Positions 27,972 through 36,587 of a DNA stretch of 64,000 nucleotides are shown here, piece after piece (the first letter of the stretch is position 1; each line of letters starts with the position of its first letter). This DNA is from Sphingobium ummariense RL-3. GTDB lineage: Bacteria > Pseudomonadota > Alphaproteobacteria > Sphingomonadales > Sphingomonadaceae. Made by a program: the position numbers and the translations under genes. The stretch is from NCBI RefSeq assembly GCF_000447205.1, contig NZ_AUWY01000136.1, forward strand, positions 176,126-240,125, in the 5' to 3' direction. A model generated the notes under the pieces. That model worked only from the letters and a program-made list of their open reading frames with translations, had not been told where the DNA came from and ran no database searches.

Positions 27972-29114
27972 ATGACTGTGCTGGCTTCAGCAATAGCCTT
28001 CGCATCGAGCCACGCCGACGATCCGGCCCAGGCGATGGAGGACATTGTTGCGTGCTTCGGTGACGAACCGCTGGCGGGAATGCTGCTGTTCTGCTCGCAT
28101 CGATTCGATCGCGCGACGCTTGCCCGGGCGATCAATCGGCGCAGCGAGGGCATCGTGACCATCGGCTGCACCAGTTCGGGCGAGTTGACCGAGCACGGTT
28201 ACGATCAGGACAGCATCAGCGTGGTGGGCTTCCCCGCGTCGGGCTTCCATCTGGTGTCGCACTGCTTCGACGACATCGATCATTTCGATCCGGTGGCTGC
28301 GCGGCAGACGATCCGGTCGCTCGCAGCGGTGGCGGACCGCGACAGCCGTCATCTCGGCGAACAGGTGAACCATGTCGCGCTGTTCCTGATCGACGGTCTT
28401 TCCCACCGCGAAGAATTGCTGGCGATGACCATCCAGGACGGGTTGGGCGACATCCCTCTGATCGGCGGATCGTCAGGCGACGGAATGATGTTCCGGGAAA
28501 CGGCAATCTTCGAAGGCGGCCGGTTCCACGCCCATGCGGCGGTCGTCGCCATCCTCTCGACGCCGCGGCCGCTACATGTGTTCAAGGCGCAGCATTACCG
28601 GCCAAGCGCCGAGAAGATGGTAGTGACTGGCGCCGTCCCGCAGGACAGGATCGTAACGGAAATCGATGCCGAGCCCGCTGCGCAGGAATATCTGCGTCTT
28701 GCCGGCCATGCGGGCGAGGCGCTGGGCGTCGAATTCTTCGCCGCCCACCCGCCGATGGTGCGCGCCGGGGGCGACTATCACGTCCGTTCGATCCAGAGCG
28801 CCAACGCTGACGGCAGCCTGACCTTCTACTGCGCGATCGACGAAGGCATCGTGCTGGCCGTGGGCGAACCGGTCGACCGTATCGCAGGCATGCAGGCGCT
28901 GTTCAAGGATATCGGCAGCAAAGTCGGCCAGATCGACCGCGTTATCGCGTTCGACTGCGTGCTCAACCGCATCGATGCGGAGCAGCGGCAGATCAGCCGC
29001 CAAGTGTCGGAGCTTTATGCACGCAATCGCGTCATCGGCTTCAACACCTATGGCGAGCAATATCATGCGCTGCATGTCAACCAGACCTTCAGCGGGCTCG
29101 CGATCGGCCGATGA
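27972..29114 (+). CDS. FIST N/C-domain sensory protein
   Basis: 380 residues comprising a FIST N domain (from MTVLASAIAFASSHADDPAQ; TIGCTSSGELTEHGYDQDS; LIGGSSGDGMMF) and a FIST C domain (residues about 220-370, ending NQTFSGLAIGR). FIST domains are predicted small-ligand sensors that act with signalling proteins. The stop overlaps the start of the downstream kinase by 4 bases, so the two are translated together and probably form a sensor complex. It is preceded by a 30-base gap after DUF3422. Ligand unknown; an aldehyde, alcohol or amino acid is plausible. Confidence 0.9.
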   Translation: MTVLASAIAFASSHADDPAQAMEDIVACFGDEPLAGMLLFCSHRFDRATLARAINRRSEGIVTIGCTSSGELTEHGYDQDSISVVGFPASGFHLVSHCFDDIDHFDPVAARQTIRSLAAVADRDSRHLGEQVNHVALFLIDGLSHREELLAMTIQDGLGDIPLIGGSSGDGMMFRETAIFEGGRFHAHAAVVAILSTPRPLHVFKAQHYRPSAEKMVVTGAVPQDRIVTEIDAEPAAQEYLRLAGHAGEALGVEFFAAHPPMVRAGGDYHVRSIQSANADGSLTFYCAIDEGIVLAVGEPVDRIAGMQALFKDIGSKVGQIDRVIAFDCVLNRIDAEQRQISRQVSELYARNRVIGFNTYGEQYHALHVNQTFSGLAIGR

Positions 29115-31363
29115 GCGATACGATGCCCCTTGCTACCGCGGCGGATCCCGAGATCGAAGGGCTGCGTGCGGAAGTTCGCAAGTTGCGCAAGATCAATGCC
29201 GCCCTGATGGATCGGGTCGAACGGTCGAGCGACATGGCCGGCAATGCCTTTTCAATGTTCGAGACCGCGATTTCGCTGGAATCCATGGTTCGCGACCGGA
29301 CGATAGCCTTGGAGGACGCGCTCGGCCGGCTGGCGAAGGCCAATGCCGATCTGGCGGAGGCGCATGCGGCGGCCGACGCGAACCGGATGCGTCTGCGCGA
29401 CGCTATCGATTCGATCAACGAGGGCTTTGTCCTGTTCGATGCGGAGGACAGGCTGGTCCTCTTCAACGAAGCTTATCTGGGCTTTTGGCCCGAAATCGCC
29501 GACCAGGTGCATGAAGGAATGCATTTCGATGAGATCGCGCGCCTGGCAGCAATCCATCATCAACCGCGCGGGTCCATCGTCGGTCCTGACCGCTGGGTGT
29601 CGGACCGGCTGGCGCGGCACCGCGTGGCGGAGGGCGGTCATGTCCAAGCACTGGCCGACGGTCGCTGGGTGCAGATCAACGAACTGCGGACGAGCGAGGG
29701 CGGCATCGTCGGCATCTATACCGACATCACCGAGGTCAAGACGGAAGATGCGCGGGAACGGGCGCGAGAGCTTGCCGAACGCAACATCATGCTTCAGTCT
29801 ACGCTCGACAATCTGTCCGAAGGCGTGTGCCTGTTCGACGCCGAAGGGCGCCTGGCGGCTTGGAATGATGCCCTGCAGCGGCTGCTTTCTCTTCCGGACG
29901 ACTGGAGCGAGGGGCTGGGCACCCATGCAGCGGTAATGGACTGGTGCCGCGGGACGCTGGGCATGGAAGATGGCGGTGTCCTCGACTGGCGGGGTGACGG
30001 TACGCATGGCGAGCGTCGCCAGCGGCTCGTGCGCTGCGGGGAACGTAGCTTCGAGGTGCGCAGCAACCCCATGGACGGGGGCGGACAGGTGATCGGCTTC
30101 ACCGACGTCTCCGACATGCTGAGAGCACAGAACGCGCTGCAGGAGACGGCGGAGTCGCTGGAGCGCCGGGTGGCGGAGCGGACTGCCGAGCTGGTCGCGG
30201 TCAACCGCCAGCTCGCCGACGAAGTGGCGGAGCGGCGACAGATCGAAGCGCAGCTGCTGGACGCCAAGACGATCGCGGAAAAGGCGAATCTGTCGAAGAC
30301 CAGCTTTCTCGCCGCGGCCAGCCATGACCTGTTGCAGCCGCTCAATGCAGCGCGGCTGTTCGTCGCGGCGCTGGGCGACCGGCGCCTCGCTTTGCCGACA
30401 CGGGCGCTGGTCAGCCAGACCTCTACTGCGCTCGATTCGGTCGAGGATCTGCTTGAGGCCCTCCTCGAGATCAGCCGCCTCGATGCTGGTGCCATCCAGC
30501 CCGAAATCGCGGACGTCAGGCTCGACCGGATGCTGGAAACGTTACGGGTGGAGTTCGCGCCGGTCGCCCGGTCGGCCGGGCTCGCGCTGGAAATCGAGGC
30601 AGAGCCGCTCTGGGTCCGGTCCGATGTGCGGCTGCTGCGCCGTATCCTGCAGAACTTCCTGTCCAACGCGCTGCGCTATACCCGGCAAGGCTCGGTGCGA
30701 CTGTTCTGCACGGTGCGGGGCGACGGCGTGCGTGTCAGTGTCGCCGATACCGGGCCTGGCATCGCGACCGACAAGCAGGCCCTGATCTTCGAGGAGTTCC
30801 GCCGCTTCGACAACCGGCCAGGCGGCAAAGGCCTCGGCCTCGCTATCGTGCGCCGGGCAGGCGACATGCTTGGCCATCCGATCACACTGGAATCGGAGCC
30901 TGGCAGGGGGGCGACCTTTTCGATCGACCTGCCGGCGGGCATGCCGACGGTGGAGCAAGCGGATCGGGCGGACGGGATCGGGCGCGACCGCTCGATGCGG
31001 GGTCTCTCGGTCCTCGTCATCGATAATGAGCGCACCATTCAGGGCGGAATGCGCACCTTGCTCGAAGGCTGGGGGTGCGCCGTGCGCATCGCCAGCGGTT
31101 TCGAGGAGGCGGTCGGGCAATTCGCCGCTGGCGAGCGGCCCGACGTTGTCCTGGTCGATTATCATCTGAATGACGGAGAGACGGGGGACCTCGCCATCGG
31201 TCGGCTCAATGCGCATTTTGGCACCCCGGTCCCGGCGATCATGATCTCGGCCGACCGGGGCGAGGCATTGAAGGTTCGCCTCGACGACCGGGCGATCCCG
31301 CTGCTCAGCAAGCCAGTGAAGCCTGCGCAACTGCGGGCGCTGCTGCGCACTATGCTGGCCTAA
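29111..31363 (+). CDS. PAS-domain hybrid histidine kinase (NahK/ErcS'-like)
   Basis: 750 residues, no membrane segment. In order: N-terminal coiled coil (about 15-95), two PAS domains (about 96-205 and 225-335), a second coiled coil, HisKA with His405 (FLAAASHDLLQPLNAARLF), HATPase_c (N box ILQNFLSNALRY 512-523; DTGPG 547-551; GGKGLGLAIV) and a C-terminal receiver with Asp683 (VLVDYHLND). The LLQPLNAARLF H-box is typical of the NahK/ErcS' group that governs quinoprotein ethanol oxidation in Pseudomonas. The 4-base overlap with the FIST gene and the convergent LuxR regulator next door suggest FIST-kinase-regulator signalling that controls this island. Confidence 0.92.
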   Translation: MSDTMPLATAADPEIEGLRAEVRKLRKINAALMDRVERSSDMAGNAFSMFETAISLESMVRDRTIALEDALGRLAKANADLAEAHAAADANRMRLRDAIDSINEGFVLFDAEDRLVLFNEAYLGFWPEIADQVHEGMHFDEIARLAAIHHQPRGSIVGPDRWVSDRLARHRVAEGGHVQALADGRWVQINELRTSEGGIVGIYTDITEVKTEDARERARELAERNIMLQSTLDNLSEGVCLFDAEGRLAAWNDALQRLLSLPDDWSEGLGTHAAVMDWCRGTLGMEDGGVLDWRGDGTHGERRQRLVRCGERSFEVRSNPMDGGGQVIGFTDVSDMLRAQNALQETAESLERRVAERTAELVAVNRQLADEVAERRQIEAQLLDAKTIAEKANLSKTSFLAAASHDLLQPLNAARLFVAALGDRRLALPTRALVSQTSTALDSVEDLLEALLEISRLDAGAIQPEIADVRLDRMLETLRVEFAPVARSAGLALEIEAEPLWVRSDVRLLRRILQNFLSNALRYTRQGSVRLFCTVRGDGVRVSVADTGPGIATDKQALIFEEFRRFDNRPGGKGLGLAIVRRAGDMLGHPITLESEPGRGATFSIDLPAGMPTVEQADRADGIGRDRSMRGLSVLVIDNERTIQGGMRTLLEGWGCAVRIASGFEEAVGQFAAGERPDVVLVDYHLNDGETGDLAIGRLNAHFGTPVPAIMISADRGEALKVRLDDRAIPLLSKPVKPAQLRALLRTMLA

Positions 31364-31388
31364 AAATCGGCGGAGCGAACGGCGCCGG

Positions 31389-32036
31389 TCAGTTCGGCTC
31401 GTCGGCTCGGAAATGCACCTGGTTGGCCTTGATGACCGCTTGAGTGCGGCTGAACACGCCCAGCTTCTGCAGGATCGCCGACACATGCGCCTTGATGGTG
31501 GTCATGGAGACCCCCAGGTCGTGCGCGATCTGCTTGTTGAGGCGACCGCGCACCAGATGGACGAGCACGGTCCGCTGCTGCGGCGTCAGGCTGTCGATGC
31601 GGCGGACGATGTCGTCCTCCTCCGGCGAAGGGCCGGTCGCGTCACCCATGCTTTCCGGCAGGTAGATCTCGCCCGCGACAATGCGATGCAGGGCCTCGAC
31701 AATGCCGCTGCGCTTAAGCGACTTGGGGATGAAGCCGGCGGCGCCCGCGGCCAACGCTTCCTGCACCACCGTCCGGTCAAACGCGCCCGAAACCATGACC
31801 ACCGGCAGGATGGGGAAGCGCGCCCGCAGCAGCCTGAGGCCGTCCAGCCGACGCACGTCGGGAATGTTGAGGTCGAGCAGGATCAGGTCGAAATTGTCCT
31901 GCTTCTCGAGCACACTCATGGCTTCTTCCAGGCTGGCAGCCTCGAGTATCTCGCAATTGTCGAAGCTGATCGCGATCACGCTGCGCAGGCCGTCCCGCAC
32001 CAGGGGATGGTCGTCGATGATCAGCACCCGCTCCAT
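31389..32036 (-). CDS. LuxR/NarL-type response regulator (AgmR/ErbR-like)
   Basis: 215 residues from MERVLIIDDHP: receiver domain with Asp8/Asp9 and phospho-acceptor Asp55 (LILLDLNIPD), Lys in GFIPKSL, and a C-terminal LuxR helix-turn-helix (LTPQQRTVLVHLV...NKQIAHDLGVSMTTIKAHVS). It resembles ErbR/AgmR, the activator of quinoprotein ethanol oxidation genes. Earlier in-frame ATGs exist at 32054, 32066 and 32180; the last has a strong GAGGAG site 9 bases upstream and would add 48 residues of low-complexity sequence. It follows the alcohol dehydrogenase on the minus strand and may be co-transcribed with it, giving feedback control. Confidence 0.88.
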   Translation of the reverse strand: MERVLIIDDHPLVRDGLRSVIAISFDNCEILEAASLEEAMSVLEKQDNFDLILLDLNIPDVRRLDGLRLLRARFPILPVVMVSGAFDRTVVQEALAAGAAGFIPKSLKRSGIVEALHRIVAGEIYLPESMGDATGPSPEEDDIVRRIDSLTPQQRTVLVHLVRGRLNKQIAHDLGVSMTTIKAHVSAILQKLGVFSRTQAVIKANQVHFRADEPN

Positions 32037-32194
32037 GATGGTATCCCCGTCCATATACGGATTCATCTCCTGCCCCCGTACAGGATGATCGGCCAAGCCG
32101 GGGGGCGTGGCAAGCCGCATCGTGGCCGCCGGGGTGGCGGAGAAATGCCCTGCGTGATTACCGCGCCCCATGACGATCATGATTCTAGCTCCTC

Positions 32195-33943
32195 TTATTT
32201 CGGCAGCTTGAACACCCAAAGAGCGCCGCCCTGGTTGATGTCCTTGAAGGATTTGGCGACCTCTCCGCCCCACAGCGGCACCGCGCCGCCCCAGCCGGAC
32301 ATGACGGCGACATATTGCTCGCCGTCCTGCTCCCAGGTCACGGGGCTGCCGACGACGCCCGATCCGGTCTGGAACTTCCAGAGTTCCTGTCCGGTCTTCG
32401 CGTCGAAGGCCTTGAGGTAGCCTTCGGGTGTGCCGGTGAAGACCAGGTTGCCGCCGGTGGTCAGCACGCCGCCCCATAGCGGCGCCTTGTTCTTATATTC
32501 CCACACGATCTTGCCGGTCTTGGGGTCCATCGCGCGCAGGGCGCCGATATGATCCTCCGCAATCGGCTTGATGGTGAAGCCTGCGCCCAGATAGGCGGCT
32601 CCCTTCTTGTAGGCGATGCCCTCGTTCCAGATGTCCATGCCCCAGTCGTTGGACGGGATGTAGAACAGGCCGGTGTCGTTGCTGTAGGCCATTGGCATCC
32701 AGTTCTTTCCGCCCAGAAAGCTGGGAGAGGCGAAGACCGAACTGCCCTTCGCACCAGCCGCGCCCGGTGCGCCGGGGCGGTTGGCATCGTTATAGTTGGG
32801 CCGACCGGTCTTGGGATTGAAGCCGTCGGCCCAGGTCGTCTGCATCACGAACTTGTGGGCGCCCAGGAACTTGCCGTTGGTGCGGTCGAGCACGAAGAAA
32901 TAGCCGTTGCGATCGGCCTTGGCGCCCAACTTCATCGGCTTGCCGTTGATCGTCGCGTCGAATGGAATGAATTCATTGACCCCGTCAAAGTCCCAGCCGT
33001 CGTGCGGTGTGGTCTGGAAATGCCACTTGATGACGCCCGTGTCCGGGTCGATCGCCAGGGTCGAGCTGGTATAGAGATTGTCGCCGGGGCGCAGATGGCT
33101 GTTCCACGGCGCGGGATTGCCCGTACCGAAGAAGAGCAGGTTGGTGTCCGGGTCGTAGGTACCGCCGAGCCAGGTCGCGCCGCCACCGGTCTTCCACAGG
33201 TCGCCCTGCCAGGTCGCGTTGGTCTTGCCGGTGATGCCATTGTCCTTGCCGTTGAGGGTGCCCATGTGCCCTTCGATCGTGGGACGGCGCCACAGCAACT
33301 CGCCGGTCTCCACGTCGCGCGCCTCCACCGCGCCGACGATGCCGAACTCGCCGCCGGAATTGCCGTAAATCACCTTGCCCTTGACGATCATTGGCGCGGC
33401 CGTGGCTGAATAGCCCGCCTGATAGTCAGCGATCTGCTTGTTCCAGATCACCTTCCCCGTCAGCCGGTTCAGCGCGACCAGCCGCGCATCTAGCGTCGCG
33501 AAGATGATCTTGTCGCCATAGATGGCGGCGCCGCGATTGACGACGTCGCAGCAGGGCATGATGCCGTCGGGCAGGCGGGCGTCATACTGCCACTTTTCCT
33601 CGCCCGTGCGCGCGTCGAAGGCGAACAGGCGCGAATAGCTGCCCGTCACGTAAATGGTGCCGTCATAGACGATCGGTTGGGCTTCCTGGCCGCGCTGCTT
33701 TTCTCCGCCCAAAGAAGCGGCGAAGGCCGGGACCAGCTTCGCAACATTGCCGGCATTGATCTGGTTCAGGGCACTGAAGCGATGCGCCTGCGGCCCCATG
33801 CCGTAGGTCAGCACGTCGCCCGTCGAGGCCGCGTCGTTCATCAGGTCGGCGTCGGTCGGCCCCTCGGCCAGCAGCGGCGCGGCAGCCACTGCCAACGCCA
33901 TCGCCGCAGCGCCCGACAGCGCGCGGATCACACGTCCCTTCAT
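32195..33943 (-). CDS. PQQ-dependent alcohol dehydrogenase, probably lanthanide type (ExaF/PedH-like)
   Basis: 582 residues from the second ATG (33943), which is better spaced from GGGAGG than the first at 33949. It has a signal peptide (AAAMALAVAAAPLLAEG) and an eight-bladed quinoprotein propeller with several tryptophan-docking repeats. Numbered from 33949: vicinal Cys133-Cys134 (IMPCCDVVNRG), Glu201 (NSGGEFG) and Asn in GNPAPWN for metal binding, catalytic Asp320, and Asp322 in HDGWDFDGVNE. The second Asp two residues after the catalytic one is the recognised mark of lanthanide-dependent enzymes (XoxF, ExaF, PedH). It oxidises primary alcohols in the periplasm and passes electrons to the cytochrome c upstream. 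Confidence 0.93.
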   Translation of the reverse strand: MKGRVIRALSGAAAMALAVAAAPLLAEGPTDADLMNDAASTGDVLTYGMGPQAHRFSALNQINAGNVAKLVPAFAASLGGEKQRGQEAQPIVYDGTIYVTGSYSRLFAFDARTGEEKWQYDARLPDGIMPCCDVVNRGAAIYGDKIIFATLDARLVALNRLTGKVIWNKQIADYQAGYSATAAPMIVKGKVIYGNSGGEFGIVGAVEARDVETGELLWRRPTIEGHMGTLNGKDNGITGKTNATWQGDLWKTGGGATWLGGTYDPDTNLLFFGTGNPAPWNSHLRPGDNLYTSSTLAIDPDTGVIKWHFQTTPHDGWDFDGVNEFIPFDATINGKPMKLGAKADRNGYFFVLDRTNGKFLGAHKFVMQTTWADGFNPKTGRPNYNDANRPGAPGAAGAKGSSVFASPSFLGGKNWMPMAYSNDTGLFYIPSNDWGMDIWNEGIAYKKGAAYLGAGFTIKPIAEDHIGALRAMDPKTGKIVWEYKNKAPLWGGVLTTGGNLVFTGTPEGYLKAFDAKTGQELWKFQTGSGVVGSPVTWEQDGEQYVAVMSGWGGAVPLWGGEVAKSFKDINQGGALWVFKLPK

Positions 33944-34054
33944 AACCATCCTCCCTTGTTACAAGAGCGCGGATTGGCGCCCCCCGTTTTGGCTAGATTA
34001 TGGGCTGGAGATCGGGCGGCAATTGGACCTTGGGTCGCCGTGCCGCCGCCTTTT
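33944..34054 (-). promoter_or_regulatory. Leader of the alcohol dehydrogenase with inverted repeat
   Basis: The 111-base spacer between the binding-protein gene and the dehydrogenase contains CTTG-TTA-CAAG (33955-33965) just before the ribosome-binding site. A related repeat, CCTTG-GAA-CAAGG, occurs at 35460-35472 in the divergent promoter upstream of the cytochrome/propeller genes. It could be a regulator site or a translation-affecting stem. Confidence 0.3.
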
Positions 34055-34912
34055 TCAGCCCATCGCGAGCGCTGGCTTCCAGGTGACGCCGTAGGGTGCG
34101 AACAGTGCCTTCATCCCGCCATCGGCCGCCATGTCCGTGACGATCTCCTCCACCGCGTCGCCGAGCGTGCGGCTGTTCTCCCTGACCGCCATGCCGATGT
34201 CCCATCCCGGGGAGGTAAAGGCAGGCAGCGGCGCTTTGCGCAACGCGATCGGGGGCGACCCCGCGCGATGCAATCCCTCCTCGATCTGGGCGCGGCTGGC
34301 GAGCACGGCATCGGCCTTGCCGTCGCTCACAGCCTGCACGGCATCCGATCCGGTCGGATAATGGGCCACGTCCTTTGCCAGCAGTCCGCCGAACGATCCG
34401 ACCAGGTAGAAATCGGGAATGCTGTCCAGCTCGACCGCCAGCCGCCGCCCACGCCACTGGGTCGGCACGGCGTCCAGGTCCACGCCGCCTGTGCCGGCGA
34501 AGCCGAAACTCTCCCGGTAATAGGGCGCGACGATCGCGACCTGGTCGTTCCGCGCCGCGAAGCCGCGGTCGAACGGGATGTGGAGCATCAGGTCGCCGGG
34601 CGTGAAGCCGAGAAGGCCGCCCTTCCACACGCCATTGCGCAGGTCGTCGTCCACGCTCTCGTCGGCGGTTAGTTGCGCGATGTCCGTCCGCACGCCTAGC
34701 TTCGCGGCTATGGCGTTGGCCAGGTCGACATCCAGTCCGACCAGCTTGCCGTCCTCTTCCCACGACCAGGGCCGGTTGTCCCGGTACACCACGACCCGCA
34801 GGACACCCAGCGCCTTGACTCGGGCGAGCGGTGCCGCCTCGCCCTTGCCGGGCAGCAGGCCCAGCGCGAGCGCCGCGCCTGTTCCCCTGATCAGCCCCCG
34901 CCGGCTGAACAT
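34055..34912 (-). CDS. Quinoprotein-associated periplasmic substrate-binding protein (XoxJ/MoxJ-like)
   Basis: 285 residues from the ATG at 34912, which begins a twin-arginine-type signal (FSRRGLIRGTGAALALGL). The mature part is a type 2 periplasmic binding fold (LGVLRVVVYRDNRPWSWEEDG, LVGLDVDLANAIAAKLGV, GWDIGMAVRENSRTLGDAVE). Binding proteins of this class next to XoxF or PedH are called XoxJ/MoxJ-like and are thought to help mature or activate the quinoprotein rather than transport a solute; no ABC transporter genes are nearby. It sits between cytochrome c (5 bases away) and the dehydrogenase. Confidence 0.85.
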   Translation of the reverse strand: MFSRRGLIRGTGAALALGLLPGKGEAAPLARVKALGVLRVVVYRDNRPWSWEEDGKLVGLDVDLANAIAAKLGVRTDIAQLTADESVDDDLRNGVWKGGLLGFTPGDLMLHIPFDRGFAARNDQVAIVAPYYRESFGFAGTGGVDLDAVPTQWRGRRLAVELDSIPDFYLVGSFGGLLAKDVAHYPTGSDAVQAVSDGKADAVLASRAQIEEGLHRAGSPPIALRKAPLPAFTSPGWDIGMAVRENSRTLGDAVEEIVTDMAADGGMKALFAPYGVTWKPALAMG

Positions 34913-34916
34913 GGCT

Positions 34917-35342
34917 TCAGCCCTCGTGCTTGGTTTCGAGCCAGGACCGAATGGCCCACCCGGTCTTCTGGCCCAGAACGTCGCCGAAGGGGGGCATGTA
35001 GACCTTGCCGTCATGGCTGGACCCGTGGCGGAAGCGCTGCATGAACCATTGGTCGCCCGACTCGCCCAGTTCGAGATAGCGCAGATCCGGCGCGATGCCG
35101 CCCGATTCGGCATCCAGGCCGTGGCACCGCGCGCAATTCTGGCCATAGGCGGACTGGCCGATCTCGATGGCCTTGCCGTTGCCGCTATAGGGGTTCTTCT
35201 CCAGCCAGTCCGCGCCGATTTCCGGCAATGCGGAGGTGTCCACCGGCTGGGGCGTCACGTCGCCATGCGCCTGGAGCGCGGTAGCAGTGGCGGCGGCTAG
35301 AATGATCCCGGCTCCCAGGAGCGCGAAGCGACCCATCTGCAT
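34917..35342 (-). CDS. Periplasmic cytochrome c (XoxG/PedF/ExaB-like electron acceptor)
   Basis: 141 residues from the ATG at 35342 (AGGTGAGGA upstream); a signal peptide (LGAGIILAAATATALQAHG) and one haem site QNCARCHGLDAESGG, with distal Met candidates in VYMPPFGDV. It is the direct electron acceptor of the quinoprotein alcohol dehydrogenase, linking it to a terminal oxidase. First gene of the minus-strand cytochrome/binding-protein/dehydrogenase/regulator series. Confidence 0.9.
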   Translation of the reverse strand: MQMGRFALLGAGIILAAATATALQAHGDVTPQPVDTSALPEIGADWLEKNPYSGNGKAIEIGQSAYGQNCARCHGLDAESGGIAPDLRYLELGESGDQWFMQRFRHGSSHDGKVYMPPFGDVLGQKTGWAIRSWLETKHEG

Positions 35343-35503
35343 CTGTGTATCCTCACCTTGAACGCAGCAATTTCCTGCTTTTGCCGACCTTAGGCGCGAG
35401 GAAGCGCCCGCCCCATTGGCCATTGGTCCAATGCCGCGCGCCAAGGCACCGGATTAGACCCTTGGAACAAGGCGTATGCGCCGCGAAGGACGGGAGGATG
35501 TGG
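35343..35503. promoter_or_regulatory. Divergent promoter between cytochrome c and beta-propeller genes
   Basis: The spacer holds clustered symmetric motifs: CATTGG at 35414-35419 followed by CATTGG-T-CCAATG at 35421-35433, and CCTTG-GAA-CAAGG at 35460-35472. Such a cluster between two divergent quinoprotein-linked genes is a good candidate for the LuxR-type regulator's binding sites. No clear sigma-70 boxes were assigned. Confidence 0.45.
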
Positions 35504-36475
35504 ATGAGGCTGGGAACGATGGCGGGAGCGGCAATGGGGCTTGCGCTCTGCACCTGTGGGCCGGCGGCGGCGGAGACGCTCTATGTCTCCAACGAACGGG
35601 GCGACAGCATCACTGTCATCGACGCCGGGGCGATGAAGGTCGTTGCCACCTGGCCCGTCGGCGGACGGCCGCGGGGCATCACCGTGTCGAAGGATGGCCG
35701 CTTCATATATGTCTGTGCCAGCGCCGACCACGCGGTGCAGGTGATCGACCGCGCGACAGGGAAGGTCGTTGCCGACCTGCCCTCGGGCCAAGACCCGGAG
35801 CAGTTCTTCCTTTCGCGCGACGGCGGCATGCTGTTCATCGCCAATGAGGATAATGCAGCGCTAACCGCCGTCGACCTCTCCACGCGCACTGTGGCGTTTC
35901 AGGTAGATGTCGGGGGCGAGCCGGAAGGGGTGGCGCAGAGCCCGGATGGCCACTGGGTGGCCGTCACATCGGAGGAGGACAATGTCGTCAACTGGATCGA
36001 TCTTGGCACGCGCGCCATGGTTGGGGAGACGCCGACGGACCTGCGTCCGCGCCATGTCGAGTTCACCGCAGACGGCACCGCCTTGTGGATCGCCGCGGAG
36101 GTCGGCGGCACGGTGCAAATTGCCGACGCTGCGACGCGAAAGGTCACGGACACGCTGACCTTCTCCATTCCCGGCGTGGCAGCGCACCGCATTCTGCCCT
36201 GCGGCATCCGCTTCACGCCCGACGGCAGCACCGCCGTGGTCGCGCTCGGCCGGGCGGATCACGTCGCGCTGGTGGACGTCGCCACCCGCAAGGTGCGCGC
36301 CTATGTGCCGGTGGGCAGGCGGGTCTGGCATATGGCGATCAGCGCGGACGGCACGCGGGCCTACACCGCCGACGGCCTTTCGAACCAGGTGTCGGTCATC
36401 GACCTAGCCGCCGCGCGGGTGGTCGGAACCGTCCCCACCGGCGGCGCGCCTTGGGGCATCGCCCTCCTCCCCTGA
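35504..36475 (+). CDS. PQQ-catabolism-associated YVTN beta-propeller protein
   Basis: 323 residues from the ATG at 35504 (GGGAGG at a better distance than the ATG at 35498). A signal peptide (AAMGLALCTCGPAAA) precedes seven YVTN-type repeats (LYVSNERGDSITVIDAGAMKVVATWPVG, and again IYVCASADHAVQVID, LFIANEDNAALTAVD). Proteins of this type (TIGR03866 group) occur only with PQQ-dependent alcohol metabolism; their role may be accessory to the quinoprotein. The gene runs divergently from cytochrome c. Confidence 0.88.
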   Translation: MRLGTMAGAAMGLALCTCGPAAAETLYVSNERGDSITVIDAGAMKVVATWPVGGRPRGITVSKDGRFIYVCASADHAVQVIDRATGKVVADLPSGQDPEQFFLSRDGGMLFIANEDNAALTAVDLSTRTVAFQVDVGGEPEGVAQSPDGHWVAVTSEEDNVVNWIDLGTRAMVGETPTDLRPRHVEFTADGTALWIAAEVGGTVQIADAATRKVTDTLTFSIPGVAAHRILPCGIRFTPDGSTAVVALGRADHVALVDVATRKVRAYVPVGRRVWHMAISADGTRAYTADGLSNQVSVIDLAAARVVGTVPTGGAPWGIALLP

Positions 36476-36587
36476 AACGCACGCGGATAGTCCTTAGGAA
36501 GGAGAACCAAAGTTCAATTTCACGGGCGGACCCCCGGGCGCACCCTGACGACGGGCCACAAAGGCCGACAGACAGAGGGAGGATGGC

